A DNA stretch of 64,000 nucleotides, from positions 5,693,501 to 5,757,500 of the forward strand of contig FSRD01000001.1 of assembly GCA_900129675.1 (NCBI GenBank), given 5' to 3'. Position numbers and translations under genes: made by a program. This document shows, in pieces, positions 53,330-62,956 of this stretch. The first letter of the stretch is position 1. The number at the start of each line of letters is the position of its first letter. The notes under the pieces were generated by a model. It searched no databases. It worked only from the letters and a program-made list of their open reading frames with translations, and was not told the DNA's origin. Source of the stretch: Bradyrhizobium erythrophlei. GTDB lineage: Bacteria; Pseudomonadota; Alphaproteobacteria; Rhizobiales; Xanthobacteraceae.

Positions 53330-54593
53330 AGCGACCCCCGTGCTTCGCCAATTACCGGCGACCGCATTGTAGCCGACCGCCCACCAAGAGTGAATACGAA
53401 GCGCCTAACCGCAGCGTTGCCCAGGAAATTGATTACCGACGGTCAGTTGCGTGCGCCCGCAGGCGCCTCCGCCCCCGGACGTGGATACACGTTCGAACGG
53501 CATGCCGGCGGCAACATCCGGGTCAAAGACAGACCTCGGGCCGCGTCCGAGCTAGGTCCGCTCATCCCCGATAGCGGACATGTAGCGACCGCGGTGGCCC
53601 GCCGTGATCGCCGCCGCGGACGAGCGTCCGGATCAGCAAATAGACGAAGAAAGCCCGCCGTTTCCGGCGGGCTTTCTTATTTTATTTCGTCGATAGCGGG
53701 CCAACTATGGTCCGTAACGCGGGCCAACTCGTAGCGGGCAAACTATGGTCGGGACAACACCCACAACAACCTTACCGAACTCCTTCCGGTCCGTCGTCAA
53801 ACTACATCTGTAACACTTCGTGCAGGTACCGCTGCGATGCTCCGATCTTTTGACACTGAACTACTTCGGGCCAGCGAAACGGCAGTTGGCCGTTAGACCT
53901 TGCTTTATTCACTGCGTCATTTGTGCTTCACCGCGAAGGAGTCTGGCTGTCTTCACAGCCGGGATTCGCAATTGCGGGAGCTCGCGGTTTAGTCGCTTTG
54001 CTCTTCATTGAGCGCCAGCCACAAGTGAAAGACCATATGACAATCTCCTTGGGCATGCTCTCGGTGATGTTCCTCTTTTTTTTACTTCTACACGACCTCA
54101 CTGGATTGGAGAGGCTTGCGCATTAAAATACAGGCTCCTGCGCATTGAGGAGTATGAGACGAGCATAAGGGTTAAGTGGGGCGACGACGCGCTCGAAGAG
54201 TTTCAGAAAGCTGCCGAGCGATCACCCTACACTCCACGATAGATACATCGTCCAACCGGTGGGCAACGTTTTGGGCGGCGTTTCCAGTGCTGAAAAAACG
54301 TTATGCAAATCTCGTTTTGTCCCATCGGTCTCTATCGTGCCGGCAGGGCGCGTTATGGTGAGAGCTTTCAATGAGCGGAACGAATTTTAAGTCCCTTGCG
54401 TCTACCAGTTCCGCCGCGCCCGCTTTAGTCAGGAGATCAGATACTTAGCGCGTTACCGGCGAAGGGGAAATGGGATAATCCTGACCGTAAACGCACCTCT
54501 CCTTGAGGGACCTCGCGCGCCAAAGCAAAGCCTCAATGCGGACACCTGGGGCTGCTTTAGGCAATCTCAACGTTGTCCGTATACGAAAGTCCG
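53330..54593. other. Gene-poor stretch upstream of cyclase
   Basis: No firm gene. It contains a strong terminator hairpin at 53649-53685 and three copies of a GCGGGC(C/A)AACT motif between 53694 and 53751 (two extended by ATGGTC). A tiny ORF at 54037-54126 could encode a 29-aa hydrophobic peptide (ISLGMLSVMFLFFLLLHDL), but its start site is weak. Confidence 0.45.
53649..53685. terminator. Strong bidirectional-looking terminator
   Basis: AAGAAAGCCCGCCG-TTT-CCGGCGGGCTTTCTTATTTT. GC stem of at least 12 bp with T-rich flanks on both sides. No gene clearly ends here, so it may serve a lost gene or a small RNA. Confidence 0.75.
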
Positions 54594-55046
54594 ATGTTCT
54601 CTCGCTTGTCCCATCGCCAGCCCGTTTCGCGCACCATTGTGGCGCTGGCGCTATTTGCGCTCGGCATTGCCCTTTCCGGCTGCGCGCAGATCGGCGACAG
54701 CATGTCGCCGGCCTTCGCCGATCCCGCCAAATACGATCTCTATGAATGCAAGCAATTGGAGGTGGAGCGTAAAGGTCTCGCTGTGCGCGCGGCCGAATTG
54801 CAGGGCCTGATGGCGAAGGCCGAGACCGGCGTCGCCGGGTCGGTGGTGGCCGAGATGGCCTACCGCAACGATCTTATTTCGGTGCGTTCCCAGTCCAGGC
54901 TTGCCGATGAAGCCTGGCGGCGCAACAAGTGCCATGAAACGCCGCCCGCGGCGGCTGCCCCCGCCGCTGCGGCGACGCCTCCCGCGCGCTCTGCGGGGCC
55001 GGGCGTCAAAGGCAGTCCGTCGCGTGCCGGCGGCGCGGTGAATTGA
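54594..55046 (+). CDS. Lipoprotein, function unknown
   Basis: ATG 54594 is preferred over 54573. 150 residues. Lipobox ALSGC with Cys about 30. Mature part: CKQLEVERKGLAVRAAELQGLMAKAETGVAG, then a low-complexity Pro/Ala tail (AAAAPAAAATPPARSAGPG). Small lipoproteins of this shape are common in Bradyrhizobium. Role unknown. Confidence 0.75.
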   Translation: MFSRLSHRQPVSRTIVALALFALGIALSGCAQIGDSMSPAFADPAKYDLYECKQLEVERKGLAVRAAELQGLMAKAETGVAGSVVAEMAYRNDLISVRSQSRLADEAWRRNKCHETPPAAAAPAAAATPPARSAGPGVKGSPSRAGGAVN

Positions 55047-55065
55047 GCATGGCCCGCGCGTTTCC

Positions 55066-56265
55066 TCACGCCCGCCAGTCGTAGATCCAGTCCTGACGCG
55101 CCAGCATGCGTTGTGGGCCCATCGCCTTGATCGCGAGGTCGCGGGCGAATGCCAATGGTCCGGTCAGGTGATAGATGCGCCCCTGCCGTCGTGCGGCGCG
55201 CTGGACCTGCAACACCCGCGCGCGCCGCAGCCGGCCATAGCGCTTCAGGGCCACCGGGATAGCCGCGATATTTTCACCGGTGCCCTCACTCAGGACCTGG
55301 GCGAGCACCGCGGCATCCTCGATCGCCATTCCCGCGCCTTGCGCGGCAAACGGCAGCATCGCATGCGCGGCGTCGCCGAGCAGTGCGATCGCGCCGTCGC
55401 TCCATTCGCCGGGGTCCGGCACCGTGAACAGCGCCCATCGCCGCCATTCATCGACCGCGCCGACCAGCATCCGCGCGGTCGCGGGCCATTGCGACGAGAA
55501 CGCGTTCTTGATTTCGTTGGCGTCGCCCGCGGCACTCCAGCCCGGCCTGTTCCAGGTCCCGGGCACCACGGCGACGACGTTGATCTGTCGCGCGCCGGAG
55601 ATCGGATAGGCGACGAGATGGGCGTTCGGCCCCATCCAGAGCTGCACGCGCGCCGAGGTATATTCGCGCGGCAACGCGGTGGCATCGAGCGTTCCGCGCC
55701 AGGCGATCAGGCCGGAGAATTGCGGCTGCACCTCCGGGAACAGATGATTGCGTACCGCAGACCAGATGCCGTCGGCGCCGATCAGCGCCACCGCCAGTTC
55801 CTGCTGCCGCGCATTGCCGCTGCGCTGGACCACTGTCAGGCCCTTGGCATGCCCGGTCACGTCGTCGAATTGGCAGCCGAGCCGCAGATCGATGTCGGGA
55901 TTGTCGTTGACCTCGGCCAGCAGCGCCGCTTGCAGGTCGGCGCGATGCACCACCCAGTAGGGCGCGCCGGCGCGAAATGAGGCGGTCTCGCCAAGCGGCA
56001 GGCGCGCGATCTCACCGCCGGCACGTGCGCTCATGATGTTGATTGCATCTGGCGTCACGGCGCGAGGGCCGAGCCGCGGCTTTAAGCCGAGTTCGACCAG
56101 GATACGGCTGGCGTTGGGTGAAAGCTGCAGGCCGGCGCCGGCTTCTTCCAGCCGCTCGGCCTTTTCCAGGATGACGACGCGAAAGCCCCGTGCCGCAAGC
56201 GCCAGCGACGCCGTCAGTCCCCCGATCCCGGCACCAGCGACGATGATGGTGCGCGTCGCAGCCAC
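55066..56265 (-). CDS. FAD-dependent aromatic-type monooxygenase
   Basis: GTG 56265 is chosen, 7 bp after the zinc-finger gene's stop; the longer frame covers that gene on another frame. 399 residues. Rossmann motif TIIVAGAGIGGLTASLALAARG (GxGxxG), the second FAD motif ALLGDAAHAMLPFAAQGAG (GD near residue 285), and the long helix at the end. This is the class of salicylate/3-hydroxybenzoate hydroxylase. Substrate not known. Probably cotranscribed with the upstream zinc-finger gene. Confidence 0.85.
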   Translation of the reverse strand: MAATRTIIVAGAGIGGLTASLALAARGFRVVILEKAERLEEAGAGLQLSPNASRILVELGLKPRLGPRAVTPDAINIMSARAGGEIARLPLGETASFRAGAPYWVVHRADLQAALLAEVNDNPDIDLRLGCQFDDVTGHAKGLTVVQRSGNARQQELAVALIGADGIWSAVRNHLFPEVQPQFSGLIAWRGTLDATALPREYTSARVQLWMGPNAHLVAYPISGARQINVVAVVPGTWNRPGWSAAGDANEIKNAFSSQWPATARMLVGAVDEWRRWALFTVPDPGEWSDGAIALLGDAAHAMLPFAAQGAGMAIEDAAVLAQVLSEGTGENIAAIPVALKRYGRLRRARVLQVQRAARRQGRIYHLTGPLAFARDLAIKAMGPQRMLARQDWIYDWRA

Positions 56266-56272
56266 GGACCGG

Positions 56273-56518
56273 TCAGGCGACCCTGTCTTTGAGCACGCAT
56301 TCAGGGGGTCGCGCTTCGCCGGCGGCGAGGTCGGCCGCAAAACGATAGAGCGTCGAGCAGTACGGGCAGATGATCTCGTTGTCGTTGCCGAGATCGAGGA
56401 AAACATGCGGATGGTCGAACGGCGGATTGGCGCCCACGCACATGAATTCCTGCGAGCCGATCTCGATCACCGAGACGCCGGCATCGTTGTGGAAGTGCGG
56501 GACGACATGGTCGGACAT
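56273..56518 (-). CDS. CHCC zinc-finger protein (NDUFS6-like)
   Basis: 81 residues. EFMCVGANPPFDHPHVFLDLG and IICPYCSTLYRF supply Cys-x-His-x-Cys-x2-Cys ligands of the zf-CHCC family. Ribosome site AAGGTGAG before ATG. Its homologues are accessory parts of complex I in alphaproteobacteria. It lies 7 bp before the monooxygenase. Confidence 0.85.
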   Translation of the reverse strand: MSDHVVPHFHNDAGVSVIEIGSQEFMCVGANPPFDHPHVFLDLGNDNEIICPYCSTLYRFAADLAAGEARPPECVLKDRVA

Positions 56519-56754
56519 TATTTCTCACCTTGAATGGCAATGACGGACGGACGCAATCAACGCTATGCGGCGGCGCGAAATGCCGCGCACCATACTGGCG
56601 GGAACAGTTGATTCCTAGAGCCCCGACCGCTCATTTGCTCATGCAAATTCGACACAATCTTGTCGTCCCAGAGAAGCCCTTCTTTCGTCGGGGCCGTTGT
56701 GTCTAAAAAGCGGCACACTATTTTGAGGGCAGCGAAAACCCAGGGGTTTTTGGC

Positions 56755-57906
56755 ATGAAACGGACGCGGCGGCTCGGTCTGGCTTTGACTGGTATGGCGG
56801 TGTGCGCGGCAGCGCTCGCGCTGCTGGTGCCGTATGCCCGCGACGCCTTTGCTATCCTGGCGGCGCAGGACGAGCCAGCGCAACTCGCCGATATCAGGAT
56901 CAATTCTGCTCTGCGAAATAACCCGGCACTGGTCGAGCAAAACATCGAGGCGGCGCTGGCCGCTCGTGATGCCGATCTCGCCAACAGCTTTGTCGAACTC
57001 GCGCGCGAGAAAAACCTTGCCCTCAGCGACGCGCTGACGACGCGGGTGAGCGATGCCGTTGCCGAGGAAAAATCGACCTCGCATTTCGCCAGGGGCTTCG
57101 CCACGGGGCTGGTGACCGGCAATACCGACGATGTCGCCAGCCTGTCGGGGACGGTTGCAGGCGATCTCTTCGTGTTCGGCGACATCAGGGATGTGGTGCG
57201 CGAAGGCAAGCACCTGGCGACGGGCGAGGATACCGACCGGCTGGTGCTGGGGCTTGCCGCGGCTGGCCTTGCGGTCACGGCCGCGACGTATGTGTCGGTC
57301 GGTGGCATGGCGCCGATACGTGCCGGCCTGACGATGGTCAAGGATGCCCGCAAGGTCGGGCGGCTGGGTGAGGGGCTGACGCAATGGGCCGGCCGTTCGG
57401 CGCGCGAAGTCGTCGATGCGCCCGTCTTGCAGCAGGCGGTCGCCTCCGGCTCGGTGCTGCGGCCGGGCGAGACCGTCAGCGCGATCAAGGCGGCATTTCG
57501 CGCCGAGAAGGCCGGCGCTCTGGTTCGATTGGCCAAGGACGTCGGCCGCGTCGGTGAGGCGGCCGGTACGCGCGGCGCGCTGGATACGCTGCGGATCGCC
57601 GAAGGCCCGAAGGACGTCGCGCGCGCGGCGCGCCTCGCCGAATCCAGGGGCGGTCAGACCCGCGCGATCCTGAAACTGTTCGGCCGCGGCGCTCTTCTGC
57701 TGGCCGCCGGCGCGTTCAATCTCGCATCCTGGGTATTCGGTGCCCTGTTGGCGCTGTTCGGCTTGCTGTCGTCGATCAAGGCGACCACGGAACGGCTGAC
57801 CCTGGCGTGGCTGCGGGCCAGGAAGGCGCGGCGGCTGCGAAAACAGCTCGCGGCGGCGGCCGCACACCCCGAAGTCCCGCTGGCAGGCACGCTCGCGCAC
57901 GGCTAG
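56755..57906 (+). CDS. Conserved hypothetical membrane protein
   Basis: 383 residues. N-terminal membrane helix (LALTGMAVCAAALALLVPYA), a long Ala-rich helical body, and a hydrophobic C-terminal part (LFGRGALLLAAGAFNLASWVFGALLALFGLL). No enzyme motif seen. The minus-strand ORF across it is a shadow. I recognise the type as widespread in Bradyrhizobium but not its role. Confidence 0.78.
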   Translation: MKRTRRLGLALTGMAVCAAALALLVPYARDAFAILAAQDEPAQLADIRINSALRNNPALVEQNIEAALAARDADLANSFVELAREKNLALSDALTTRVSDAVAEEKSTSHFARGFATGLVTGNTDDVASLSGTVAGDLFVFGDIRDVVREGKHLATGEDTDRLVLGLAAAGLAVTAATYVSVGGMAPIRAGLTMVKDARKVGRLGEGLTQWAGRSAREVVDAPVLQQAVASGSVLRPGETVSAIKAAFRAEKAGALVRLAKDVGRVGEAAGTRGALDTLRIAEGPKDVARAARLAESRGGQTRAILKLFGRGALLLAAGAFNLASWVFGALLALFGLLSSIKATTERLTLAWLRARKARRLRKQLAAAAAHPEVPLAGTLAHG

Positions 57907-57952
57907 GCTTGCGGTCATTATCGATCGCCGAGCCTCAAATCCCCAAAACAAT

Positions 57953-58717
57953 ATGGAAATGATGATGCCGAATTTTCACAACGGCGCTGTTGAAATTGCC
58001 TATCTCGACGAAGGCGAGGGAGATCCGATCGTTCTGGTGCACGGCTTCGCCTCGACCAAGAACGTCAACTGGGTCTATCCCACCTGGGTTTCCGAGCTGA
58101 AGAAAAACGGCCGCCGCGTGATCGCGCTCGACAATCGCGGCCATGGCGATTCCGCCAAGCTCTACGATGCCGCACAGTATGACATCGCTATTATGGCCGG
58201 CGACGTCATCGCGCTGATGGATCATTTGCAGATCGCGCGCGCCGACATCATGGGCTATTCGCTGGGATCGCGGATGACGGCCGTGCTCGCGCGCGAGCAG
58301 CCGCAGCGCCTGCGCTCGGCGATATTGGGCGGCATCGGGATCGGAATGATCGAGGGGGGCGGCCCCGGCGAGAACGTCGCGACCGCGCTGGAAGCGCCGT
58401 CGCTGGAGGACGTGACCGATCCGGTCGGACGGACTTTTCGCGCGTTTGCCGACCAGACCCGCTCCGACCGCCTCGCGCTGGCTGCCTGCCTGCGTGGCTC
58501 GCGGCGCCTGATGACGCGTGAGGAGGCGGCTGCCATCGCCGTGCCCGTGCTGATCGCGGTCGGCAGCAAGGACGAGATCGCGGGCTCGGCCGAGGCGCTG
58601 GGCAAAATCATTGCGGGCTCGCAGGTGCTCGATATTCCGAACCGCGATCACATGCGCGCCGTCGGCGACAAGGTCTACAAGGAGGGCGTTCTCGATTTTC
58701 TGTCACGAAGAGCGTAG
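57953..58717 (+). CDS. Alpha/beta hydrolase
   Basis: 254 residues; several in-frame ATGs (57953, 57959, 57962, 57965). Oxyanion motif VLVHGFAS, nucleophile elbow GYSLGS (Ser, about residue 101), and a late histidine in DHMRAVGDKVY. Typical short esterase/hydrolase. Substrate unknown. Its last 15 bp overlap the convergent membrane gene. Confidence 0.85.
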   Translation: MEMMMPNFHNGAVEIAYLDEGEGDPIVLVHGFASTKNVNWVYPTWVSELKKNGRRVIALDNRGHGDSAKLYDAAQYDIAIMAGDVIALMDHLQIARADIMGYSLGSRMTAVLAREQPQRLRSAILGGIGIGMIEGGGPGENVATALEAPSLEDVTDPVGRTFRAFADQTRSDRLALAACLRGSRRLMTREEAAAIAVPVLIAVGSKDEIAGSAEALGKIIAGSQVLDIPNRDHMRAVGDKVYKEGVLDFLSRRA

Positions 58718-60130
58718 GTCATCCGGCTCGGTCTCGCTTTCGAAATATCTGACGGCGGCGATCAGCAGTACGAATGTCGCGACCCAGACGATGCGCGCGC
58801 CATAGCGGTCGTGCGGTCCGGAGATCACGCCGCAGACGAAGGCGTTGCCAAGCAAGGCAAGCGATACGGTCCCGGCGAGCAGCGTGAGATCGTCGAGCCG
58901 GCCGCGCCGCAAGCCGGCCGCGAACAGTATCGCGACCAGCACCATCGACGCGAGGGCGACGGGGACGTGAATGCGGTTGATGGCGGTGAAGTCGAAGCGC
59001 CATTGTTGCTGGCGCGCGGCGCGCATCGGCTTCACCTGCGACGGGATATAACGCTCGATGATGCCGTAGGTGTGGCCGATCCAGGCATTGGTGCCTTCGC
59101 CGGTGGCGACCTGCGTGAGTTGCTGCGCGGTGGCGGCAAGCGCGGCCTCGGCTTGCCAGGCCGGATATTCAGCGAGCGAACGCAGCACGATGAATCCCAT
59201 CTCGTCGTTCAAGCCCTTGAAGCGGCCGAGCGTGTTGAACATGCTGTTGCCCCACAGAAACTGGTCGGCGGTAGCCGGCAGCTGGTCGCGATAGGGGCAG
59301 AGCTTCAGGTTTTGCTGTTGGCAATGATCCCTCAGATATTGCGTAACGATGCCGTCCTGCAGCATCCGTCCGAACGCGACGCCATACCCGCCGGGCGTCC
59401 AGGCCAATTGTCCCGACAACGCAAAATTCGCCGACAGCAGCATGGCCGCGCCGGCGACGATGGTGAGGCTGCCCTGCGCCAGTCCGGAGACGGGAACCCG
59501 TCCGCGCAGGAGGGGCCGCACTGCCCAGCCGACGCAGCATAACCCGAGCAGCACCGCCAGCGTCGCACTGTGCGTCGCTGCCGCGAAGGCAGTGAAGGCA
59601 AACAGCGAAATTTGTTCGACGGGTGAAGTCCTCTCTCCTTGCAGGACCAGGATGAACAGCGACAGCACCGACAGGCCGGCAAAGATGTCGGTCAGCAGCA
59701 TGCTTGCAAGAAATGGCAGCGCCGTTGTCAGGATCAGCGCCAGGCTCATTGCCAGCAGCCGCAACGGCTGGGCCATGCCCAGCACGCGCAGCGTCAGCTG
59801 CACGATCCACAGCGTCGCCAGCGCCTGAATCCCGAGATTGATCCAGAAGCCCGAATCTTCGCCGAAATGCAGATAGAGGCCGAACATTGTGGAGCGGCTC
59901 GGCACCAGATAGCCCTCATACCAGCGCGCCAGATAGCCCCCGGTATCCCACTGGAGCAGCGGATAGCCGTTCCACAGGGCAGGCGCGAGCAACAAAAGGG
60001 GGACGGCGACGGCGGCGATCCAGACCGACCGTGAGTCGGCTAACCGCGCCCGCAAAATCTGCGTGTTGATGACGTTCCCCCCTGTTTGGGGGACCATGCC
60101 CGGAATGGCGGCGCGGCCGAAATCCGTCAA
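58703..60130 (-). CDS. Polytopic membrane protein, possible glycan-lipid enzyme
   Basis: 475 residues with about ten to twelve hydrophobic segments. A loop after the first helix, WNGYPLLQWDTGGYLARWYEGYLVPSRS, resembles the first periplasmic loop of GT-C transferases (Asp near it), but no family motif is certain. It ends 15 bp inside the convergent hydrolase gene. Widely present in Bradyrhizobium; function not established. Confidence 0.68.
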   Translation of the reverse strand: MTDFGRAAIPGMVPQTGGNVINTQILRARLADSRSVWIAAVAVPLLLLAPALWNGYPLLQWDTGGYLARWYEGYLVPSRSTMFGLYLHFGEDSGFWINLGIQALATLWIVQLTLRVLGMAQPLRLLAMSLALILTTALPFLASMLLTDIFAGLSVLSLFILVLQGERTSPVEQISLFAFTAFAAATHSATLAVLLGLCCVGWAVRPLLRGRVPVSGLAQGSLTIVAGAAMLLSANFALSGQLAWTPGGYGVAFGRMLQDGIVTQYLRDHCQQQNLKLCPYRDQLPATADQFLWGNSMFNTLGRFKGLNDEMGFIVLRSLAEYPAWQAEAALAATAQQLTQVATGEGTNAWIGHTYGIIERYIPSQVKPMRAARQQQWRFDFTAINRIHVPVALASMVLVAILFAAGLRRGRLDDLTLLAGTVSLALLGNAFVCGVISGPHDRYGARIVWVATFVLLIAAVRYFESETEPDDLRSS

Positions 60131-60293
60131 TAGTTGCAGCGGACCCGACTTGATTTCCTGAAAATCCCGACCAATTGCATAGAACGTCTTCAGGGCGGGC
60201 CGTTCGGATGGGGTACTCTGCCGGCGCCTGCCCGGGACAGTCGTTCGCCCGCCGTGCTATAATGCGTAAACCAAACAATCGCGAGAGCAACCC

Positions 60294-61121
60294 ATGGCAG
60301 TGCATCAGGTCAATCCACAGGGTGCGAAACTGGCGGCGCTCGATCCGATCTGGGATCGTGTGCGAGGCGAGGCGGAAGACATCGTCCGCCGCGAGCCCGA
60401 GCTTGCCTCCTTCATCTATTCGACCGTGCTGCATCACGATCGTCTTGAAGACTCCGTGATCCATCGGATTGCCGAGCGGCTCGACCACTCGGCGCTGTCC
60501 GGCGATCTGATCCGCCAGGCCTATGACGAGGCGCTGCGCGACGAGCCAGATCTCGGAAACGCGTTCCGTGCCGATCTGGTGGCGGTCTATGACCGTGATC
60601 CCGCGACCTCGCGGTTCATTGATCCCTTGCTCTACTTCAAGGGTTTTCACGCGCTTCAGACCCACCGGCTGGCGCACTGGCTCTATAGAAAGGGCCGCAA
60701 GGATTTCGCCTATTATTTGCAGAGCCAATCATCGGCGGCGTTCCAGACCGACATCAATCCGGCGGCAAAGATCGGCCGCGGCATTTTCCTCGACCACGCC
60801 ACCGGTTTCGTCTGCGGCGAGACTGCCGTGATCGATGACGACGTTTCGATCCTGCATGGCGTTACGCTTGGCGGGACCGGCAAGGAGAACGAGGATCGCC
60901 ATCCCAAGATTCGTCACGGCGTGCTGATCGGGGCCGGCGCGAAAATTCTCGGCAATATCGAGATCGGTCACTGCGCGCGCATTGCCGCGGGGTCCGTGGT
61001 GGTCAAGCCGGTGCCTCACAACGTCACCGTGGCCGGCGTTCCCGCCAAGATCGTCGGCGAGGCCGGTTGCGCCGAGCCGTCACGCACCATGGATCAGATG
61101 CTCGGCGCGATCGGGCTTTGA
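60294..61121 (+). CDS. cysE: Serine O-acetyltransferase
   Basis: 275 residues. N-terminal helical domain (AALDPIWDRVRGEAEDIVRREPELASF), then the left-handed beta-helix with hexapeptide repeats. Catalytic segments DHATGFVCGE and LHGVTLGGTGKE (His residues), plus GAGAKILGNIEIGHCARIAAG. Makes O-acetyl-serine for cysteine synthesis. Intact, in contrast to the broken homologue at 3761-4280. Confidence 0.9.
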   Translation: MAVHQVNPQGAKLAALDPIWDRVRGEAEDIVRREPELASFIYSTVLHHDRLEDSVIHRIAERLDHSALSGDLIRQAYDEALRDEPDLGNAFRADLVAVYDRDPATSRFIDPLLYFKGFHALQTHRLAHWLYRKGRKDFAYYLQSQSSAAFQTDINPAAKIGRGIFLDHATGFVCGETAVIDDDVSILHGVTLGGTGKENEDRHPKIRHGVLIGAGAKILGNIEIGHCARIAAGSVVVKPVPHNVTVAGVPAKIVGEAGCAEPSRTMDQMLGAIGL

Positions 61122-61250
61122 TCTCCAGCGCATTCTGATATCGGGAAATTGGCGCAGATACCGTCCTTTCAAGACCGAAAAGGCTCTGGCGGTCTGCGCC
61201 ATCTCGTCCTAAAACTCCCCGGAAACCCAAAGATCCGATTGGAGACTGCC

Positions 61251-61469
61251 GTGGACGTTCAGGAAGTCAGGAAGCTCGACGCCTATCTCAAGCGCGTGTT
61301 CGGCAATCCCAGGATTCGCGTGGTGCCGCGGCCCAAAAAGGATGACTCGGCCGAGGTTTATATCGGCGAGGAGTTCATCGGCGTGCTGTTCGTCGATGAC
61401 GAAGACGATGATCGCTCGTTCCAGTTTCAGATGGCGATCCTCGAGGAAGATCTGGCCGATCAGGGGTGA
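61251..61469 (+). CDS. DUF3126 family protein
   Basis: GTG 61251 follows GGAGA and gives the usual DUF3126 length (72 residues). DVQEVRKLDAYLKRVFGNPRIRVVPRPKKDDSAEVYIGEEFIGVLFVDDEDDDRSFQFQMAILEEDL fits the family throughout. It follows cysE, as in many alphaproteobacteria. Function unknown. Confidence 0.88.
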   Translation: MDVQEVRKLDAYLKRVFGNPRIRVVPRPKKDDSAEVYIGEEFIGVLFVDDEDDDRSFQFQMAILEEDLADQG

Positions 61470-61477
61470 GGTGCGGG

Positions 61478-61518
61478 CTAGAGCTCCGGTTCTGATTGAA
61501 TCAGAACCGAAGCTCTAG
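61478..61518 (+). terminator. Inverted repeat after DUF3126
   Basis: CTAGAGCTCCGGTTCTGA and TCAGAACCGAAGCTCTAG pair across a short loop, 9 bp after the stop. Terminator or repeat element; no long T run. Confidence 0.6.
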
Positions 61519-61532
61519 ATTCTTGTTTTGGC

Positions 61533-61579
61533 GCGTTTTCTTCACGCGAACCGGTATCCACTTCGCTCGAAAACGCTAT
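61533..61579. repeat. 47-bp repeat with palindromic ends, copy A
   Basis: Identical over 47 bp to 62884-62930. Ends GCGTTTTC and GAAAACGC form an inverted repeat. Same orientation in both copies. I believe similar elements occur often in Bradyrhizobium and Rhodopseudomonas, but I have not searched. Confidence 0.85.
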
Positions 61580-61587
61580 CGCTGCCG

Positions 61588-62301
61588 CTACCCCTTCGGC
61601 CCGTGCAACTGCACCGTCAGACGGTCCATCGCACCCGCGACATCGCGCCATTGTCCAAGCCAGCTGCGTGGAAAGCGGAACGTCAGGTCGGCGCCGTCGA
61701 CACGGCGCTCGCTCAGGCACATTCCGGGCGTTGCGCCATCGCGCGTGCAGCGCGCACTGAGGCTCGGCACGTTGGCCAGGAACAGGTCTTCGTTGCTGTA
61801 GGGCGAGCCGTCGCGAAACGCGCGCATCGACAATCCGTCGTCGATCGGTGTCGACTCCTGCTCCAGATAGCGCGGATAAATGGTGCGGACGCGGGTGTCG
61901 GGCGCCAGCGTGTCGTGGTGCGCCGATATCGACAGGAATATCCGGTCGATCGGCTGCGGCTTTTCCTCGACCGTGTCGGCGCTGACGTGTTTCGGCGCCT
62001 CGGGCGGTTCGAGCGAAGGGAACATGAAGCCGAGATCGACGCGCTCCTGCGGACCGGAGTGGCGCTGGATTTTCATGCGCACCGCGGTCGTCGGCACATT
62101 GAACAACGTTGCGCCGATGCTGACCGGCAATCGTGCCGGTCCGCTCGAAGGATCGCTTCCCCAGGTCGGCCACAGCAGAAAGGCGACCAGGGCGATCGCG
62201 CCGATGGTGATCGTACCCGCGACCATGATCGGGATCATGTGACCGCGCGGGTCCTTGCGCGTGTCGCGGGCAATGTGCTGGGCCGTCGAAAGAAATGTCA
62301 T
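61588..62301 (-). CDS. Hypothetical inner-membrane protein
   Basis: 237 residues with one membrane helix (IMVAGTITIGAIALVAFLLW, about residues 25-45) and a periplasmic domain with two cysteines (SARCTRDGATPGMCLSER). No family recognised. It lies between the two 47-bp repeats. Confidence 0.72.
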   Translation of the reverse strand: MTFLSTAQHIARDTRKDPRGHMIPIMVAGTITIGAIALVAFLLWPTWGSDPSSGPARLPVSIGATLFNVPTTAVRMKIQRHSGPQERVDLGFMFPSLEPPEAPKHVSADTVEEKPQPIDRIFLSISAHHDTLAPDTRVRTIYPRYLEQESTPIDDGLSMRAFRDGSPYSNEDLFLANVPSLSARCTRDGATPGMCLSERRVDGADLTFRFPRSWLGQWRDVAGAMDRLTVQLHGPKG

Positions 62302-62520
62302 GAACGAGGCATCGTAGGGTTCGAAGCTAAGGCCGAATCACCGCTCGAATATGCCATGCGCCAGCCGATTTCCGCATGATTTCACCGAAAGCAGGAAGCT
62401 GCGAGCCATGCGCAAACGCGGCCGCGGCGGCCCCTGTTAACCTTTCCTTAAGGATGCTGTGGCGGCAGGCCGCCAATTTTGCGAAAGCAGGGCGCGGTTT
62501 GTCGAGTAGCGGAAGTGTCC

Positions 62521-62850
62521 ATGTCCCCCGATGCGTTGAATTCCCTGTTCTCCCTTTGCATCGGCTTCGCGCTGGCTGGCGCCCTTGCCAGCGGCTATCA
62601 GGCCATGGCCGAGCGTCCCGCGGGCTTCGGACTGCTGCAGCAGGGCGTGGCGCCGAAGACGTTTGCCGCCGTCCCGTTCCTGGTCTTTGCCGCGCCCTTC
62701 ATCATCATGCGCAACACGCTGCGCGGCGCCAAAATCGAACGCCGCCGCTTTGAATTCGTGATGATGGCGACCGTCATTGCCGGGTTCTGGAGCCTGATGT
62801 CCGGTACCTTCTTCCTGATGACGTTGCGCGCCGCCGGGGTGCTGGCCTAG
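62521..62850 (+). CDS. Small membrane protein (rhizobial)
   Basis: ATG 62521 preferred over 62479. 109 residues with three to four hydrophobic segments (SLCIGFALAGALASGYQAM; FAAVPFLVFAAPFIIM; FVMMATVIAGFWSLMSGTFFLM). No named domain. Confidence 0.75.
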   Translation: MSPDALNSLFSLCIGFALAGALASGYQAMAERPAGFGLLQQGVAPKTFAAVPFLVFAAPFIIMRNTLRGAKIERRRFEFVMMATVIAGFWSLMSGTFFLMTLRAAGVLA

Positions 62851-62883
62851 CACCCGACCGGTTCTGGTCTGGCATTTTTGGAC

Positions 62884-62930
62884 GCGTTTTCTTCACGCGA
62901 ACCGGTATCCACTTCGCTCGAAAACGCTAT
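62884..62930. repeat. 47-bp repeat with palindromic ends, copy B
   Basis: Identical to copy A at 61533-61579; the two flank the genes at 61588 and 62521. Confidence 0.85.
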
Positions 62931-62956
62931 AAGGTCTCCGCGAACAGGAGAACTCG

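Noticed and set aside
53923-54126. Hydrophobic small ORF
   Set aside because: No good ribosome site; only mentioned under the gene-poor stretch.
56563-57951. Minus-strand ORF of 462 aa
   Set aside because: Antisense to the membrane protein at 56755; Gln/Arg-rich with no domain.
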